Shown: one piece after another, positions 25,219 through 33,853 of the stretch
How the letters are laid out: every line of letters starts with the position of its first letter
Numbering within the stretch: position 1 is the first letter of the stretch
Assembly (NCBI GenBank): GCA_942493035.1
Contig: OW818666.1
Span: forward strand, 3,968,001-4,032,000
Reading direction: 5' to 3'
Source: WRGT01 sp942493035
GTDB lineage: Bacteria; Spirochaetota; UBA4802; UBA5550
Length of the DNA stretch: 64,000 bases
Position numbers and translations under genes: made by a program
The notes under the pieces: generated by a model
What the model saw: the letters and a program-made list of their open reading frames with translations, nothing else
Database searches by the model: none
Told to the model about the DNA's origin: nothing

Positions 25219-27075
25219 TTAAATACTATAGATTATAGTTTCATTCAGGCAATATTCAATAAATTCATAAACTTCATTTTTGCTGATCTTAGGATATTTT
25301 TTCAGCATATCTTTTAGCGTATTTTTCTCTGTAAGACCGTAGAGGAAATCGCTTAGTTCTTTTTCAACGATCAGAGGTTTAACTTCTCCGCCGCAATTGT
25401 AAACTATTACTGCTGTTTTTTCAGGACGGAATCTGGATAAAAACTCCTCTAATGTATATTCACCAACACTCATGAGCTCATCGAAATTGTATTTAAGTGA
25501 AATAAACTCAGTTGCCGGTGAGAGTTTAAACAGTGTATTATCATTGAAGGATACTTTTAATTCTCCAGTGTATGGGCCTTTAAGCAGAGAGTTGTTTAAA
25601 GCTCCATGTATTGTAATAATATCCTTCATGACAGGGAAGAGATTCTTTTTATCATTCCTTGTGAATATCTCCTGCACAAATGATAATTGTGAAGATGTTA
25701 TATCATCTATTGAATTTCGGGATAATAGTTTTGCAGCGGATTGATGAAGTGCATAATTATCCAGCAGATCAGCCGGTTCCATATCAAGTGTTTCGATAAT
25801 CATAAACATCCATCCTGCAGCTCCCCCCTGATTATAGAAAATATTGCAGGAATTTTTTAATGACTCTGCGGAAGCCATATCCTTTTCAGAAAATCCGGGT
25901 GATGAGATGAGTGTATATGGCGCGTCATCGGTAAATTTTAAATTAAATGATTCTGCATTGTCATACAGAACTGTTCCCGGGAGCACTGCAAGGGGAAATA
26001 TATCCAGATGGTTCGGCTGAAGGGTAAGTGCGTAATTTAAACTTTGTTTAAAACCGTCAAGGGTATCTCCGGGGAGTCCATATATCAGGTCCAGGCCGAA
26101 TATTACACCGGCTTCATTGAGCAGGGCAATTTTATCGGCATATTTATCAGGATCAATATTTCTGTTCACATTGGAAAGAACTTCAGGGATTGCACTTTGC
26201 AGACCTATCTGAAGGCTGCAGTTTATCATGGCGAACAGTTGAGCCATCTCTGAATCTAAAAATTCAGTGCGGACTTCAAATGTGAAGTGTATAAGCGGAG
26301 CAGTTTTAATTATCATGCGGAGTATTTTTTTTGCACGTTTAACATCACGGTTGAATGTCGGATCGAGGACAAATACCTGATTTACATTTTCCGATTCAAA
26401 TAGTTCAAGCTCCTTCTGGATGCGCTCAAGAGAGTACTGCCGTACACCTGCAACTCCTCGCGACTCAAAACAGAAACTGCACTTAAAAGGACATCCTCTG
26501 GAGAGTTCCCATAGAACTCCTGAATATTTTTTTACGTCAATAACTCCGGATAAAAAAGGGGAGGGGAGTTCATCAAGATTCATTATCGGGCACTGATTTT
26601 TATCTGAATCGGCAGTCTGGTTTTTTACAATTACCGCATCGATATTATTGCAGGGTTCTTTTTTTTGTATTTTTTTAATTACTTCAGTGAGGGCAAGCTC
26701 ACCTTCACCCTTGATTACAAAGTCGAATGGTCCGCTTTCCAGAAGTCTTTCAGGAAGAGCTGTAGCCTCGGCTCCCCCTGCAAAGAGAACTTTATCTGGA
26801 AAATTGTTATGAATGATGTGACATATTTCCAGAGTCAGGTGTCTGTTCCATAGGTAAGTGGAAAAACCGATCATGTCCGGGGAATTTCCGCATATCTGAT
26901 CCGCAATCAGCTGAGCATCAGTGTCGAGATAAAAGTCAAGATATGAGACCTCTGTTTTATTATTAATTTCCAGAACTGAATCAAGCTGTGATTTCAGCAG
27001 GGCAGCAGCGAGGGGCATCGCCTGTGGTGAATTTTTTATGTGAATTGATACTATTATCAGTTTCAGTTTTTTCAA
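25219..27075 (-). CDS. B12-binding-domain radical SAM protein
   Basis: 618 residues: an N-terminal cobalamin-binding Rossmann-like domain (about 1-140, with MIGFSTYLWNRH and VLFAGGAEATALPERLL), then a radical SAM barrel (about 165-370) whose cluster motif is RGCPFKCSFCFESRG, and a C-terminal part resembling DUF4080. The classic DxHxxG of B12-binding proteins is not seen, as is common in this class, so cobalamin may be bound base-on, weakly or not at all. Product unknown. The start is a TTG codon at 27075 with AGGGAT upstream; no ATG precedes the conserved region. Monocistronic. Confidence 0.85.
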   Translation of the reverse strand: MKKLKLIIVSIHIKNSPQAMPLAAALLKSQLDSVLEINNKTEVSYLDFYLDTDAQLIADQICGNSPDMIGFSTYLWNRHLTLEICHIIHNNFPDKVLFAGGAEATALPERLLESGPFDFVIKGEGELALTEVIKKIQKKEPCNNIDAVIVKNQTADSDKNQCPIMNLDELPSPFLSGVIDVKKYSGVLWELSRGCPFKCSFCFESRGVAGVRQYSLERIQKELELFESENVNQVFVLDPTFNRDVKRAKKILRMIIKTAPLIHFTFEVRTEFLDSEMAQLFAMINCSLQIGLQSAIPEVLSNVNRNIDPDKYADKIALLNEAGVIFGLDLIYGLPGDTLDGFKQSLNYALTLQPNHLDIFPLAVLPGTVLYDNAESFNLKFTDDAPYTLISSPGFSEKDMASAESLKNSCNIFYNQGGAAGWMFMIIETLDMEPADLLDNYALHQSAAKLLSRNSIDDITSSQLSFVQEIFTRNDKKNLFPVMKDIITIHGALNNSLLKGPYTGELKVSFNDNTLFKLSPATEFISLKYNFDELMSVGEYTLEEFLSRFRPEKTAVIVYNCGGEVKPLIVEKELSDFLYGLTEKNTLKDMLKKYPKISKNEVYEFIEYCLNETIIYSI

Positions 27076-27198
27076 ATAATTATCCCTATTGTTTATATAA
27101 AGATAAGTTCTGCCGGTATCATTACAAGTATTTTATTTGTTGTAAATATATAATAATGGAAAGATTTTTTTCGTATGGTTCAACTGTTTTATTTTAAA

Positions 27199-27240
27199 GA
27201 ATATTCCTGCCGTACGATTTTATATACAGCAGGAATATTC
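27199..27240 (-). terminator. Terminator after thi4
   Basis: GAATATTCCTGC and GCAGGAATATTC form a 12-bp perfect stem 10 bases after the thi4 stop, followed on the minus strand by TTTAAAATAAAA. Confidence 0.75.
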
Positions 27241-27249
27241 TATAGATTC

Positions 27250-28008
27250 TTATTGAGTCAGTTTTCTTATTATATCGTCGGCACACTTTTTTCCGGACAG
27301 AAGCATCCCTCCGAAGATGGGACCCATACGCGGTGAACCGAAGTATCCGCATGCAGCCATTCCTGTTACGTATAAGCCGGGATAAATTTCTCTGGTATTT
27401 TCTACAGTCATCAATTCACCCATATCTGAATTCATTGGAGCTTCACCTTTGGGCGGATCAATAATCCCGCGTTTTGCAAGCATTGAAACTATTGCAGAGG
27501 GGTGGCCCGTTGAATCTACAACAATATCCGATGAAATCATAAGCGGATCAACATGAAGACCCGTTGCTCTTACCGGTGACCAGTTTATAACAACTCCGCT
27601 CATTGCGCCATTTTTGACTGATACATCTTCCACTTCAACAGTATTAAAAATGGTCAGACCTGCATCGACAGCATGTGCAGTTAACTTTGCTGCCATTTCC
27701 ACTGAATCGAGAGAATAATAATCGCCGGGATGTTCGGTAAGGTGCAGAGAGAATTCTCTTGCTATCGGTATACTCTCCTTCTGCAGTATAACCCTGTTCA
27801 TCATCATACCGCCGCCCCATACTCCGCCACCTATAGAAAGCTTGCTTTCGAAGAGTGCAGTTTTAATACCGGCGTGTGAAAGGTAGTATCCAAGGACAAC
27901 TCCCGACGGACCTCCTCCGACTATTACAACCTGATTTCTCAGGTGTGCCAACAGCTTTGCTGAAAATGTTTCGATTACCAGTTGAGAAATTATTGATTCA
28001 TCAAGCAT
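27250..28008 (-). CDS. thi4: Thi4-family thiazole synthase (ribose-1,5-bisphosphate isomerase-like fold)
   Basis: 252-residue FAD/NAD-dependent enzyme that makes the thiazole moiety of thiamine from NAD and glycine. The dinucleotide motif VVIVGGGPSGVVLGYYLS, the GGGVWGGGMMMN loop, DSTGHPSA and GSPRMGPIFGGMLLSG are Thi4 signatures. In yeast the sulfur donor Cys lies in a GAFCAKR context; the aligned segment here is SMLAKRG, so that Cys is missing, pointing to a catalytic enzyme that uses free sulfide, as in archaeal members. A TPP riboswitch and terminator precede it, confirming the thiamine role. GGAGG precedes the start. Confidence 0.9.
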   Translation of the reverse strand: MLDESIISQLVIETFSAKLLAHLRNQVVIVGGGPSGVVLGYYLSHAGIKTALFESKLSIGGGVWGGGMMMNRVILQKESIPIAREFSLHLTEHPGDYYSLDSVEMAAKLTAHAVDAGLTIFNTVEVEDVSVKNGAMSGVVINWSPVRATGLHVDPLMISSDIVVDSTGHPSAIVSMLAKRGIIDPPKGEAPMNSDMGELMTVENTREIYPGLYVTGMAACGYFGSPRMGPIFGGMLLSGKKCADDIIRKLTQ

Positions 28009-28030
28009 GGTTCCTCCGTTTTATATTTTA

Positions 28031-28064
28031 AAAAATAAAAAAGCCGCGTACGGAGGAACGCGGC
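28031..28064 (-). terminator. Riboswitch-controlled intrinsic terminator
   Basis: GCCGCGT / ACGCGGC 7-bp stem with an 8-base loop, followed on the minus strand by TTTTTTATTTTT, between the TPP aptamer and thi4. The loop includes TCCTCC, which could also pair with GGAGG of the ribosome site. Confidence 0.85.
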
Positions 28065-28096
28065 ATATACATTGATAATCTATAGTTATTGTACTG

Positions 28097-28177
28097 CCGT
28101 TTCCCTCCGCCGGTATTAACCGGATCAGGTAAAAAGGGTATAATCTCAGCACGCATTTACTGCGGCACCCCTAACGG
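28097..28177 (-). promoter_or_regulatory. TPP riboswitch (THI element)
   Basis: On the minus strand the conserved TPP aptamer parts are in order: GGGGTGCC, GCTGAGAT, ACCCTTTTTACCTGAT, CCGGTTAATACCGG and GGAGGGAAACGG. The closing P1 helix is CCGTT (28177-28173) with AACGG (28101-28097). With the terminator at 28031-28064 it should switch thi4 off when thiamine diphosphate is high. Confidence 0.96.
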
Positions 28178-28346
28178 TAAAAATTTTATCAAAGAACTGA
28201 TTTATTAAAAAATCTACCGGGCATTGATGTCAATTAATTATTATATTTTTAATCTAATAAAAATATAATAATTTAAAGCGCTGTGAATTTCTATTATAAA
28301 CAAGCCAGTGTCGAAAAACCATGATTCTAAAAACTAGCTGATATTA

Positions 28347-28679
28347 TTAACCTGCTATTTCTCTTTTCATCGCTTCGAATTCTTCTTTTGTTATTTCACC
28401 TTTTGCATAACGTAACTTTAATATTTCCAGAGGCTTTTCTTTACCCCCTGACAAAAAACCATCTTTTTTAAAATAGTTAATTCCCAAGAAAATCAATAGG
28501 CCCAGAATAACTAATGAAAAAATTCCCATAAAGATACCTCCACCATTAAAAAATTCGAACCAGTGCGGTCCCATGAATCCATCATAACCGCATCCGCTGC
28601 CTCCTCTCCAGGCATATAATGTGTTTGCTGTGAAAGATAAAAATAAACCGGTCATAACTATAATTAACCACTTTTTCAT
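28347..28679 (-). CDS. SHOCT-domain small membrane protein
   Basis: 110 residues: a signal or anchor helix at the start (KKWLIIVMTGLFLSFTANTL), a Gly/aromatic-rich stretch, a second membrane helix (GIFSLVILGLLIFLGINYF) and a C-terminal SHOCT motif (LEILKLRYAKGEITKEEF). SHOCT is a short helical oligomerisation motif; the function is unknown. Start set at 28679, where a signal begins and AGAGG lies upstream, rather than at 28736. Monocistronic. Confidence 0.78.
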   Translation of the reverse strand: MKKWLIIVMTGLFLSFTANTLYAWRGGSGCGYDGFMGPHWFEFFNGGGIFMGIFSLVILGLLIFLGINYFKKDGFLSGGKEKPLEILKLRYAKGEITKEEFEAMKREIAG

Positions 28680-28749
28680 AATCTTTAACCTCTTAATTTT
28701 AATTGTTAGACCTGATAAAAAGAAGAAAGGTTCCATTATGATATTTTTT

Positions 28750-28832
28750 CAGTAATTATTCCTGAATATAATTTTAGTGAAAAAAACTAAAATTATATAT
28801 CCCCGCCACCGAAGACGGCGGGGATAATAGAG
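28750..28832 (+). repeat. Dispersed hairpin element, right end lost
   Basis: Has the left end CAGTAATTATTCC and the core CCCCGCC-ACCGAAGA-CGGCGGGG-ATAATAGAG, but sequence after AGAG no longer matches. An internal TTTTAGTG-A-run-ACTAAAA pairing is an extra hairpin. Sits between divergent genes. Confidence 0.75.
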
Positions 28833-28950
28833 CCTTTATATAGATGCTTGCAGTTTTTTGAAGAGAACTAAAATTATCTTCATAGTTAAAAAATGGTTGC
28901 AGAGGCGTCATAAATTAAGTAAATATATTTATACAGTTAAGGAGATTTTC

Positions 28951-30018
28951 ATGAAGATATTAAAAAAAATTACTATTGCAGTATTGAGTTTTTTCCTTAT
29001 TTTATTTGGGCTTTTCTATTTTTCAACATTTCATCCTGATGAGATTCAGAAAGAGAAATTTGTAACAGGAGAAAATCTCCCTCTTCTTCAAAAAGGGAAA
29101 GAATACAAAGTGCTTTCATGGAATGTGCAGTACATGGCCGGAAAAAATTACGTTTTTTTCTACGATGAATGGGATGGTTCGGGTCCTGATATCCGACCTA
29201 CTGCAGAGGATATAGCCGTTACTTTTAAACGTGTTGCTGAGATAATTAAAAATGAAAATCCCGATTTTATTCTTTTACAGGAGATGGATTGTGATGCCAA
29301 ACGGACTGATCGTCAGGATCAGATGGCGGAACTGCTGAAACTTCTCCCGTCAGAATATGCATCATATACAGATTCATACTACTGGAAGGCGGCATTTGTT
29401 CCACACCCTCAAATAATGGGAAGAGTGGGAATGAAAGTTTCTATAATCTCAAAATATAAGATTCAAAGCGCAACAAGATATCAGCTTCCGCTGATGCCTA
29501 ATAATTATATAGTTGAAAACCTTCAGTTTAAAAGAGCTGTACTTGAAGCTGCTTTTCCTGTTAAAAACGGGGAGAGTATTTCTCTGATGTCTACTCATCT
29601 TGATGCTTTTGCACAGGGATCGGATACTATGCAGAAACAGGTGCAGTATATTTCAGATCTTCTAACAGATAAGAGCAATAAGAAACGTGATTGGATTATC
29701 GCTGGAGATTTTAATCTGCTCCCTCCCGGAAACAGTTATGATTTTTTACCGGAAAATGAAAAACAATATTTTCAGAAAGATAGTGAAATGAAAGTTTTAT
29801 ATGATAAATTCAATGTTCTTCCTACTTTGGGAAACATGCTGAAAAACAGAAATGCGTATTTTACACATTTTGCAAATTATAATAAGGAAGCAGATAGAAC
29901 TATTGATTATGTGATTCATTCAGACAAAGTTAGAATGACTAATTTTTATGTAAGATCAAAAGATACGAAAGATATTTCGGATCATTTTCCGGTTATTATG
30001 AAGTTTGTAATAAATTAA
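28951..30018 (+). CDS. Endonuclease/exonuclease/phosphatase-family protein, membrane-anchored or exported
   Basis: 355 residues. The N-terminal helix (ITIAVLSFFLILFGLFYFS) anchors or exports the protein. The EEP fold is shown by SWNVQYM (Asn), LLQEMD (metal-binding Glu), STHLDAF, GDFNLLPP (Asp/Asn) and the closing SDHFPV (Asp-His). Members cleave phosphodiesters or phosphomonoesters (nucleic acid, inositol phosphates or sphingomyelin); the exported location argues for a lipid or extracellular nucleotide substrate, but this is inference. Start 28951 has GGAG 7 bases upstream; the longer frame from 28858 is rejected. Confidence 0.85.
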   Translation: MKILKKITIAVLSFFLILFGLFYFSTFHPDEIQKEKFVTGENLPLLQKGKEYKVLSWNVQYMAGKNYVFFYDEWDGSGPDIRPTAEDIAVTFKRVAEIIKNENPDFILLQEMDCDAKRTDRQDQMAELLKLLPSEYASYTDSYYWKAAFVPHPQIMGRVGMKVSIISKYKIQSATRYQLPLMPNNYIVENLQFKRAVLEAAFPVKNGESISLMSTHLDAFAQGSDTMQKQVQYISDLLTDKSNKKRDWIIAGDFNLLPPGNSYDFLPENEKQYFQKDSEMKVLYDKFNVLPTLGNMLKNRNAYFTHFANYNKEADRTIDYVIHSDKVRMTNFYVRSKDTKDISDHFPVIMKFVIN

Positions 30019-30024
30019 AAAAAT

Positions 30025-30060
30025 GGATCATCCGGTAGTGATGCTGATACCGGATGATCC
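30025..30060. terminator. Perfect hairpin terminator between convergent genes
   Basis: 13-bp perfect stem (GGATCATCCGGTA / TACCGGATGATCC) with a 10-base loop. On the minus strand it is followed by ATTTTTTTAATTTATT, so it best serves the chemoreceptor gene at 30093 and probably also stops the plus-strand gene. Confidence 0.8.
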
Positions 30061-30092
30061 GCAATTAACTAATGTGTGTTTTCAAAATATAA

Positions 30093-31670
30093 TCAAGCCA
30101 CTACCTCTACACTCGAATCATCTGAGATAATAACATTCAGTTTGTCCGCAAGTTGTTTAAGTTTTACATAATTAGTTTTTAGTATCTGCGCACTGCCGGC
30201 AATGTTCTGTACAATTGAACTGGTGTTATCTATTGAAACTACAATTTCATTAATGGCTGTTGATTGTTCTGAACTTGCATTCTTTATGATTTCCGATTTC
30301 TCCTGAACACTGCCGGTTTTATCGAGCATATCATGCTGAATAACGCTTTGCTTTAAAATTGTTTCCATGGTTTCTGTTGCTTTTTTTTCTGCGGCAATAA
30401 GAGATGTCCCTATACTTTCAATGAATTTGACTATCTCTCCGACTATGATACCGGATGATTCCATATCTTTGCGGTTATTGCTTATCAGATCTTTTATCTT
30501 ACTCAATTCAATTGTGGAGTTATCTGCAAGTTTTCCCACTTCATCGGCAACAACACCGAAACCGCGTCCATGTTCTCCGGCTCTGGCTGCTTCGATAGAT
30601 GCATTGAGAGCAAGGAGATTTATTCTTTCAAAAAAATCATCCATAATGTCAGCAATGCTCTGCATATTTATGGAGTTCGCAAGTATCTTGCTGTTTATAT
30701 CGCTTATAGCCTGAGATGATTTTTTTCCGCTCAAAGCGATAGAGGTGATAACAGCAAACTCATTCTGCAGATCAACTCCGTATATCTGAAGCTGGTTTAT
30801 AAGTTCATAAAGTGAATGTATGCTGCTTCCGAGTTCTGAAACGGATTCGTTCTGATTTGCCGCTGCATTATCTACATTTACTGTATTTGCAGAGATCTCT
30901 TCCATTGATGCAGCAAGTTCTTCAATTGTTGCAGCCTGAGTCTGAGTACTGATAAATATATCTGTTATAACATCCTCTGTTGAATTTATGGATGTTGTAA
31001 GCTCATTGTATGATGTGCGGATTGTTTCAATCAGGTGAGTTATATATTCATTTTTTTCTGATGTGATTTTCGCTTCATTTTCACTTGCGCTTATTGCAAG
31101 ACGAAGAAATTTCATTACAAAGTATGTAATGGTATATGTCAGGATAATTGACACTATCCCCATTATTGTTCCTGCACGTATAAGCTCAATTTTATCAGCA
31201 GCTCCGGCAGTTGCCATTGATGAATCAAAACGGCTCTGATTCCATATAAAAAGGCCTATTATAAGAAATACGACAATAAACTGAATAATTCTTGGTGCAA
31301 ACATTGCAGCTAAGACAAGCATGGGATAAACAAAATATATAATCGTTACCATTGTTATTTCAGGGGTCCGGGCTTCTGCTCCTCCAATCGAAATGAGACA
31401 TTGAAAAAGTACAAAAAATGAGGCAGCGCTGCTCAGTTTTCCTCTGTATATCAGGAAGATGGTAATTACAGCAGATGTAATGGAACTTAAGCAGGAGACT
31501 GCCAGCTTCATGAAATCTATTCTGCCGATGAAAATAAAGAATGTTGTAATCATTAGTAATAAAAATATGAAAGCAATGACGAAAAGAAACTGCGCGCTTG
31601 AACGTTCTACTATTCCTTTATTATTGTAATTATGAAAAAGTCTTTTTTTTAAACCCATGAAAAGTACCAT
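30093..31670 (-). CDS. Methyl-accepting chemotaxis-type protein with multi-helix membrane domain
   Basis: 525 residues. Residues about 25-205 hold roughly six membrane helices without a sizeable periplasmic domain; then comes a coiled linker and a methyl-accepting signalling domain with the tip RINLLALNASIEAARAGEHG and GRGFGVVADEVGKLAD. No HAMP. Likely senses membrane-level or intracellular cues for CheA. GAGAGGA precedes the first ATG. Similar in plan to the protein at 50430. Confidence 0.88.
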   Translation of the reverse strand: MVLFMGLKKRLFHNYNNKGIVERSSAQFLFVIAFIFLLLMITTFFIFIGRIDFMKLAVSCLSSITSAVITIFLIYRGKLSSAASFFVLFQCLISIGGAEARTPEITMVTIIYFVYPMLVLAAMFAPRIIQFIVVFLIIGLFIWNQSRFDSSMATAGAADKIELIRAGTIMGIVSIILTYTITYFVMKFLRLAISASENEAKITSEKNEYITHLIETIRTSYNELTTSINSTEDVITDIFISTQTQAATIEELAASMEEISANTVNVDNAAANQNESVSELGSSIHSLYELINQLQIYGVDLQNEFAVITSIALSGKKSSQAISDINSKILANSINMQSIADIMDDFFERINLLALNASIEAARAGEHGRGFGVVADEVGKLADNSTIELSKIKDLISNNRKDMESSGIIVGEIVKFIESIGTSLIAAEKKATETMETILKQSVIQHDMLDKTGSVQEKSEIIKNASSEQSTAINEIVVSIDNTSSIVQNIAGSAQILKTNYVKLKQLADKLNVIISDDSSVEVVA

Positions 31671-31724
31671 TTTTTCCTCTCTTGCGGATAAGGCTTTTTT
31701 ATATATTTTTTTGGAAATTTTTTT

Positions 31725-31830
31725 TAAATTTAATTTTTAGTATAAAAAAAAGAATTATATATCCCCGCCGCCGAAGGGGGCGGGGATAATAGAACTTTTT
31801 TTACTTCAGAAAAGTTAAAGAATAAATGCA
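31725..31830 (+). repeat. Dispersed hairpin element, left end decayed
   Basis: Retains TAATTTTTAGTATAAA, the core ATCCCCGCCGCCGAAGGGGG with CGGGGATAATAGA, and CAGAAAAGTTAAAGAATAAAT at the right; the terminal ATCAGTA is not seen. Between two minus-strand genes. Confidence 0.75.
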
Positions 31831-31877
31831 TATTTTATTGATCCTGAATTCATATAATTCTGTTTTATTAAAAAATT

Positions 31878-31899
31878 GAGCCGGACTTTAATCCGGCTC
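31878..31899 (-). terminator. Terminator of the etf/beta-oxidation operon
   Basis: GAGCCGGA / TCCGGCTC, 8-bp stem, 6-base loop, followed on the minus strand by AATTTTTTAATAAAA. It lies 38 bases after the last gene of the operon. Confidence 0.82.
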
Positions 31900-31936
31900 G
31901 ATGAAAGTTCAGGAAGTATGAATAGAGAATTGATCT

Positions 31937-32692
31937 TTAGAAAATTGTATATCCTCCATCTATCTGGTACGCTGCTCCGTGAATGAAAGAAGAATCATCA
32001 GAAGCAAGGAAGAGCGCTAGTTTTGCTACCTCTTCAGATTTTCCCGGTCTACCGGCCGGTGAAGCTTTGATTTTCATGTTCAGAGGGTGCTGAGGCATTT
32101 CAAGAACTCTCTGTATCATCGCGGTTTCAATTGGTCCGGGACAGATAGCATTTGTTCTGATCCCCTGTGGTCCATGCATAAAAGCGAGCTGTCTTGTAAA
32201 ACCAAGAAGGCCATGTTTAGCTGCTGTATACACAAGTCCGCCGCGGCCTGCAGCAAAAGATGCCATAGAAGCTATATTGATAATGTTTCCTTTTCCGTTT
32301 TTAACCATGTGAGGTATAGCTTTTTTAGATGCGAGGAAGGGGCCTTTAAGATTTACAGCCATTACCTGATCCCACTCTTCAATTGTTGTGTCGAATATTG
32401 ATGAGAGAGTTCCGCCAATGCCGGCGTTGTTTACAAGTATGTCGATCTTTCCGAAATCGGAGACAGTTTTGTTCATCAGATTTTCAACATCAGATTCTTT
32501 TGATGCGTCAGCCTGAACAAAGATCGCGGTTCCCCCCTCTTTCTTTATAAGGTCAACGGTTGCTTCTCCTGTATCTTTAAGGAAATCTGATACAACAACT
32601 TTTGCTCCCTCTTTTGCGTACTCTCTGGCGATCTCGCGTCCTATTCCGCTTCCGGCGCCGGTTACTATTGCAACTTTATCTTTTAATTTCAT
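31937..32692 (-). CDS. SDR-family oxidoreductase (FabG/3-hydroxyacyl-CoA dehydrogenase-like)
   Basis: 251-residue NAD(P)-dependent short-chain dehydrogenase. TGAGSGIG at 11-18 binds the cofactor, NNAGIGG is the structural motif, and the catalytic Ser, Tyr and Lys are seen in NIASMASF and VYTAAKHG. Asp in VVSDF after the second strand suggests NAD rather than NADP. In this operon it most plausibly acts as a 3-hydroxyacyl-CoA dehydrogenase for the beta-oxidation step that otherwise has no enzyme here, but an acyl carrier substrate is possible. Last gene before the terminator. Confidence 0.85.
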   Translation of the reverse strand: MKLKDKVAIVTGAGSGIGREIAREYAKEGAKVVVSDFLKDTGEATVDLIKKEGGTAIFVQADASKESDVENLMNKTVSDFGKIDILVNNAGIGGTLSSIFDTTIEEWDQVMAVNLKGPFLASKKAIPHMVKNGKGNIINIASMASFAAGRGGLVYTAAKHGLLGFTRQLAFMHGPQGIRTNAICPGPIETAMIQRVLEMPQHPLNMKIKASPAGRPGKSEEVAKLALFLASDDSSFIHGAAYQIDGGYTIF

Positions 32693-32758
32693 AATTCAAA
32701 ACCTCATTTAATATTAAAATATTATTGAATTTCAACAAACTGCTTTATATAACCATCC

Positions 32759-32873
32759 GGCCCCCAACCCCCGGAGTCGGGCTTTGGGATAATAATAAAA
32801 ACGTTAAAAATTTAGAACTTTGATTCTAACTGCAATGTTTTACAAGCCCCCCCTCCGGGGGGTTGGGGGGCTT
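32759..32873. repeat. Large GC-rich inverted repeat inside the operon
   Basis: The arm at 32759-32788 (CCCCCAACCCCCGGAGTCGG, then GCTTT) pairs imperfectly with 32843-32873 (AAGCCCCCCCTCCGGGGGG, then TTGGGGGG). It fills most of the 258-base gap between the crotonase-like and FabG-like genes. It could cut or attenuate the message, or be an inserted repeat. Confidence 0.65.
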
Positions 32874-32950
32874 AATTGGGTTTGCTTATATTCCACAGAA
32901 TAAGTGGATTAACCGATCCGCCAGTAACGACGGATGACGGTATATCATTT

Positions 32951-33757
32951 TTAATATCCTTTATACTCAGGGAATCTTTTCTGCATTGAAGCAATTGTTG
33001 TCTCTTTAAAATCCTGACTCAGAGCACCCAGTGCAAGATAATCACCTTCGACCTGGAAATATGTGTCCAGTGTATAATCATGCATTTTGTTTGACATCTG
33101 CTTGATATGGTTTAGTCCAACTGGTGATTTTGTGGCAATTTTTGCTGCAAGTGCGTATGCCTCTTCGTATACTCTTTCAACAGGAACTACCTTGTAAACC
33201 ATCCCCATGCTGAGTGCTTCCTGTGCGCCTATTGCATCTCCACACATACAGATAGCTTTTGCTTTCATCGGTCCAACAAGTCTCTGCAGTGCCCATAGTC
33301 CGCCTGAATCTGGAGAGAGTGCAAAGTTTACAAACAGTTCATGGAAATATGCAGTGTCGGATGCAATTACGATATCACATGAAAGAAGAATGTTGCATCC
33401 TCCACCCATTGCTCCGCCGTCTGCAACTCCGATAATCGGTTTGGATATTGAGTACATTTTTTTCAGCATGTCTGCGATCTCAACCATAACTTCGCGCGCT
33501 TCAAGAAGATTTTTTGCGAGTTTAGTCTGAATAATTTCAAGATCTCCTGGGCCGAATGTAATCTCTCCAGAACCTCTGAGAACTATAGCGCGGATGTCAT
33601 GATCCCAGTTTGCTTTTTCAAGCGCCTGTGTCAGTTCATCAATCTGCTGTATTGTTACTCTGTTCATATTCTGAGGGCAATCAAGTGTAATAGTTGCTAT
33701 TCCGTTTGCCGCTTCATATTTTACTACATGGTCGTATTTTTTTTCATATGGAAACAT
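32951..33757 (-). CDS. Crotonase-fold enoyl-CoA hydratase/isomerase family protein
   Basis: 268 residues. It has the crotonase fold (FGPGDLE oxyanion region, GGAMGGGCNILLSCD, LSPDSGGLWALQRLVG), but the first catalytic Glu of true hydratases is replaced by Asn (GGGCN instead of GGGCE). The LSPDSGG motif resembles PaaG-type isomerases, which use an acidic residue elsewhere. So an isomerase, hydrolase or lyase role is more likely than hydration. Inside the etf operon, after the SDR at 33854. Confidence 0.8.
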   Translation of the reverse strand: MFPYEKKYDHVVKYEAANGIATITLDCPQNMNRVTIQQIDELTQALEKANWDHDIRAIVLRGSGEITFGPGDLEIIQTKLAKNLLEAREVMVEIADMLKKMYSISKPIIGVADGGAMGGGCNILLSCDIVIASDTAYFHELFVNFALSPDSGGLWALQRLVGPMKAKAICMCGDAIGAQEALSMGMVYKVVPVERVYEEAYALAAKIATKSPVGLNHIKQMSNKMHDYTLDTYFQVEGDYLALGALSQDFKETTIASMQKRFPEYKGY

Positions 33758-33853
33758 CTTTGATTCTCCTTTGAATTTTATTTTTCCTGACAGACAGTCG
33801 AGTCATCCGGAAACGCCGATATCCCCGATGATCGACATCTGCTCACCTGATAT

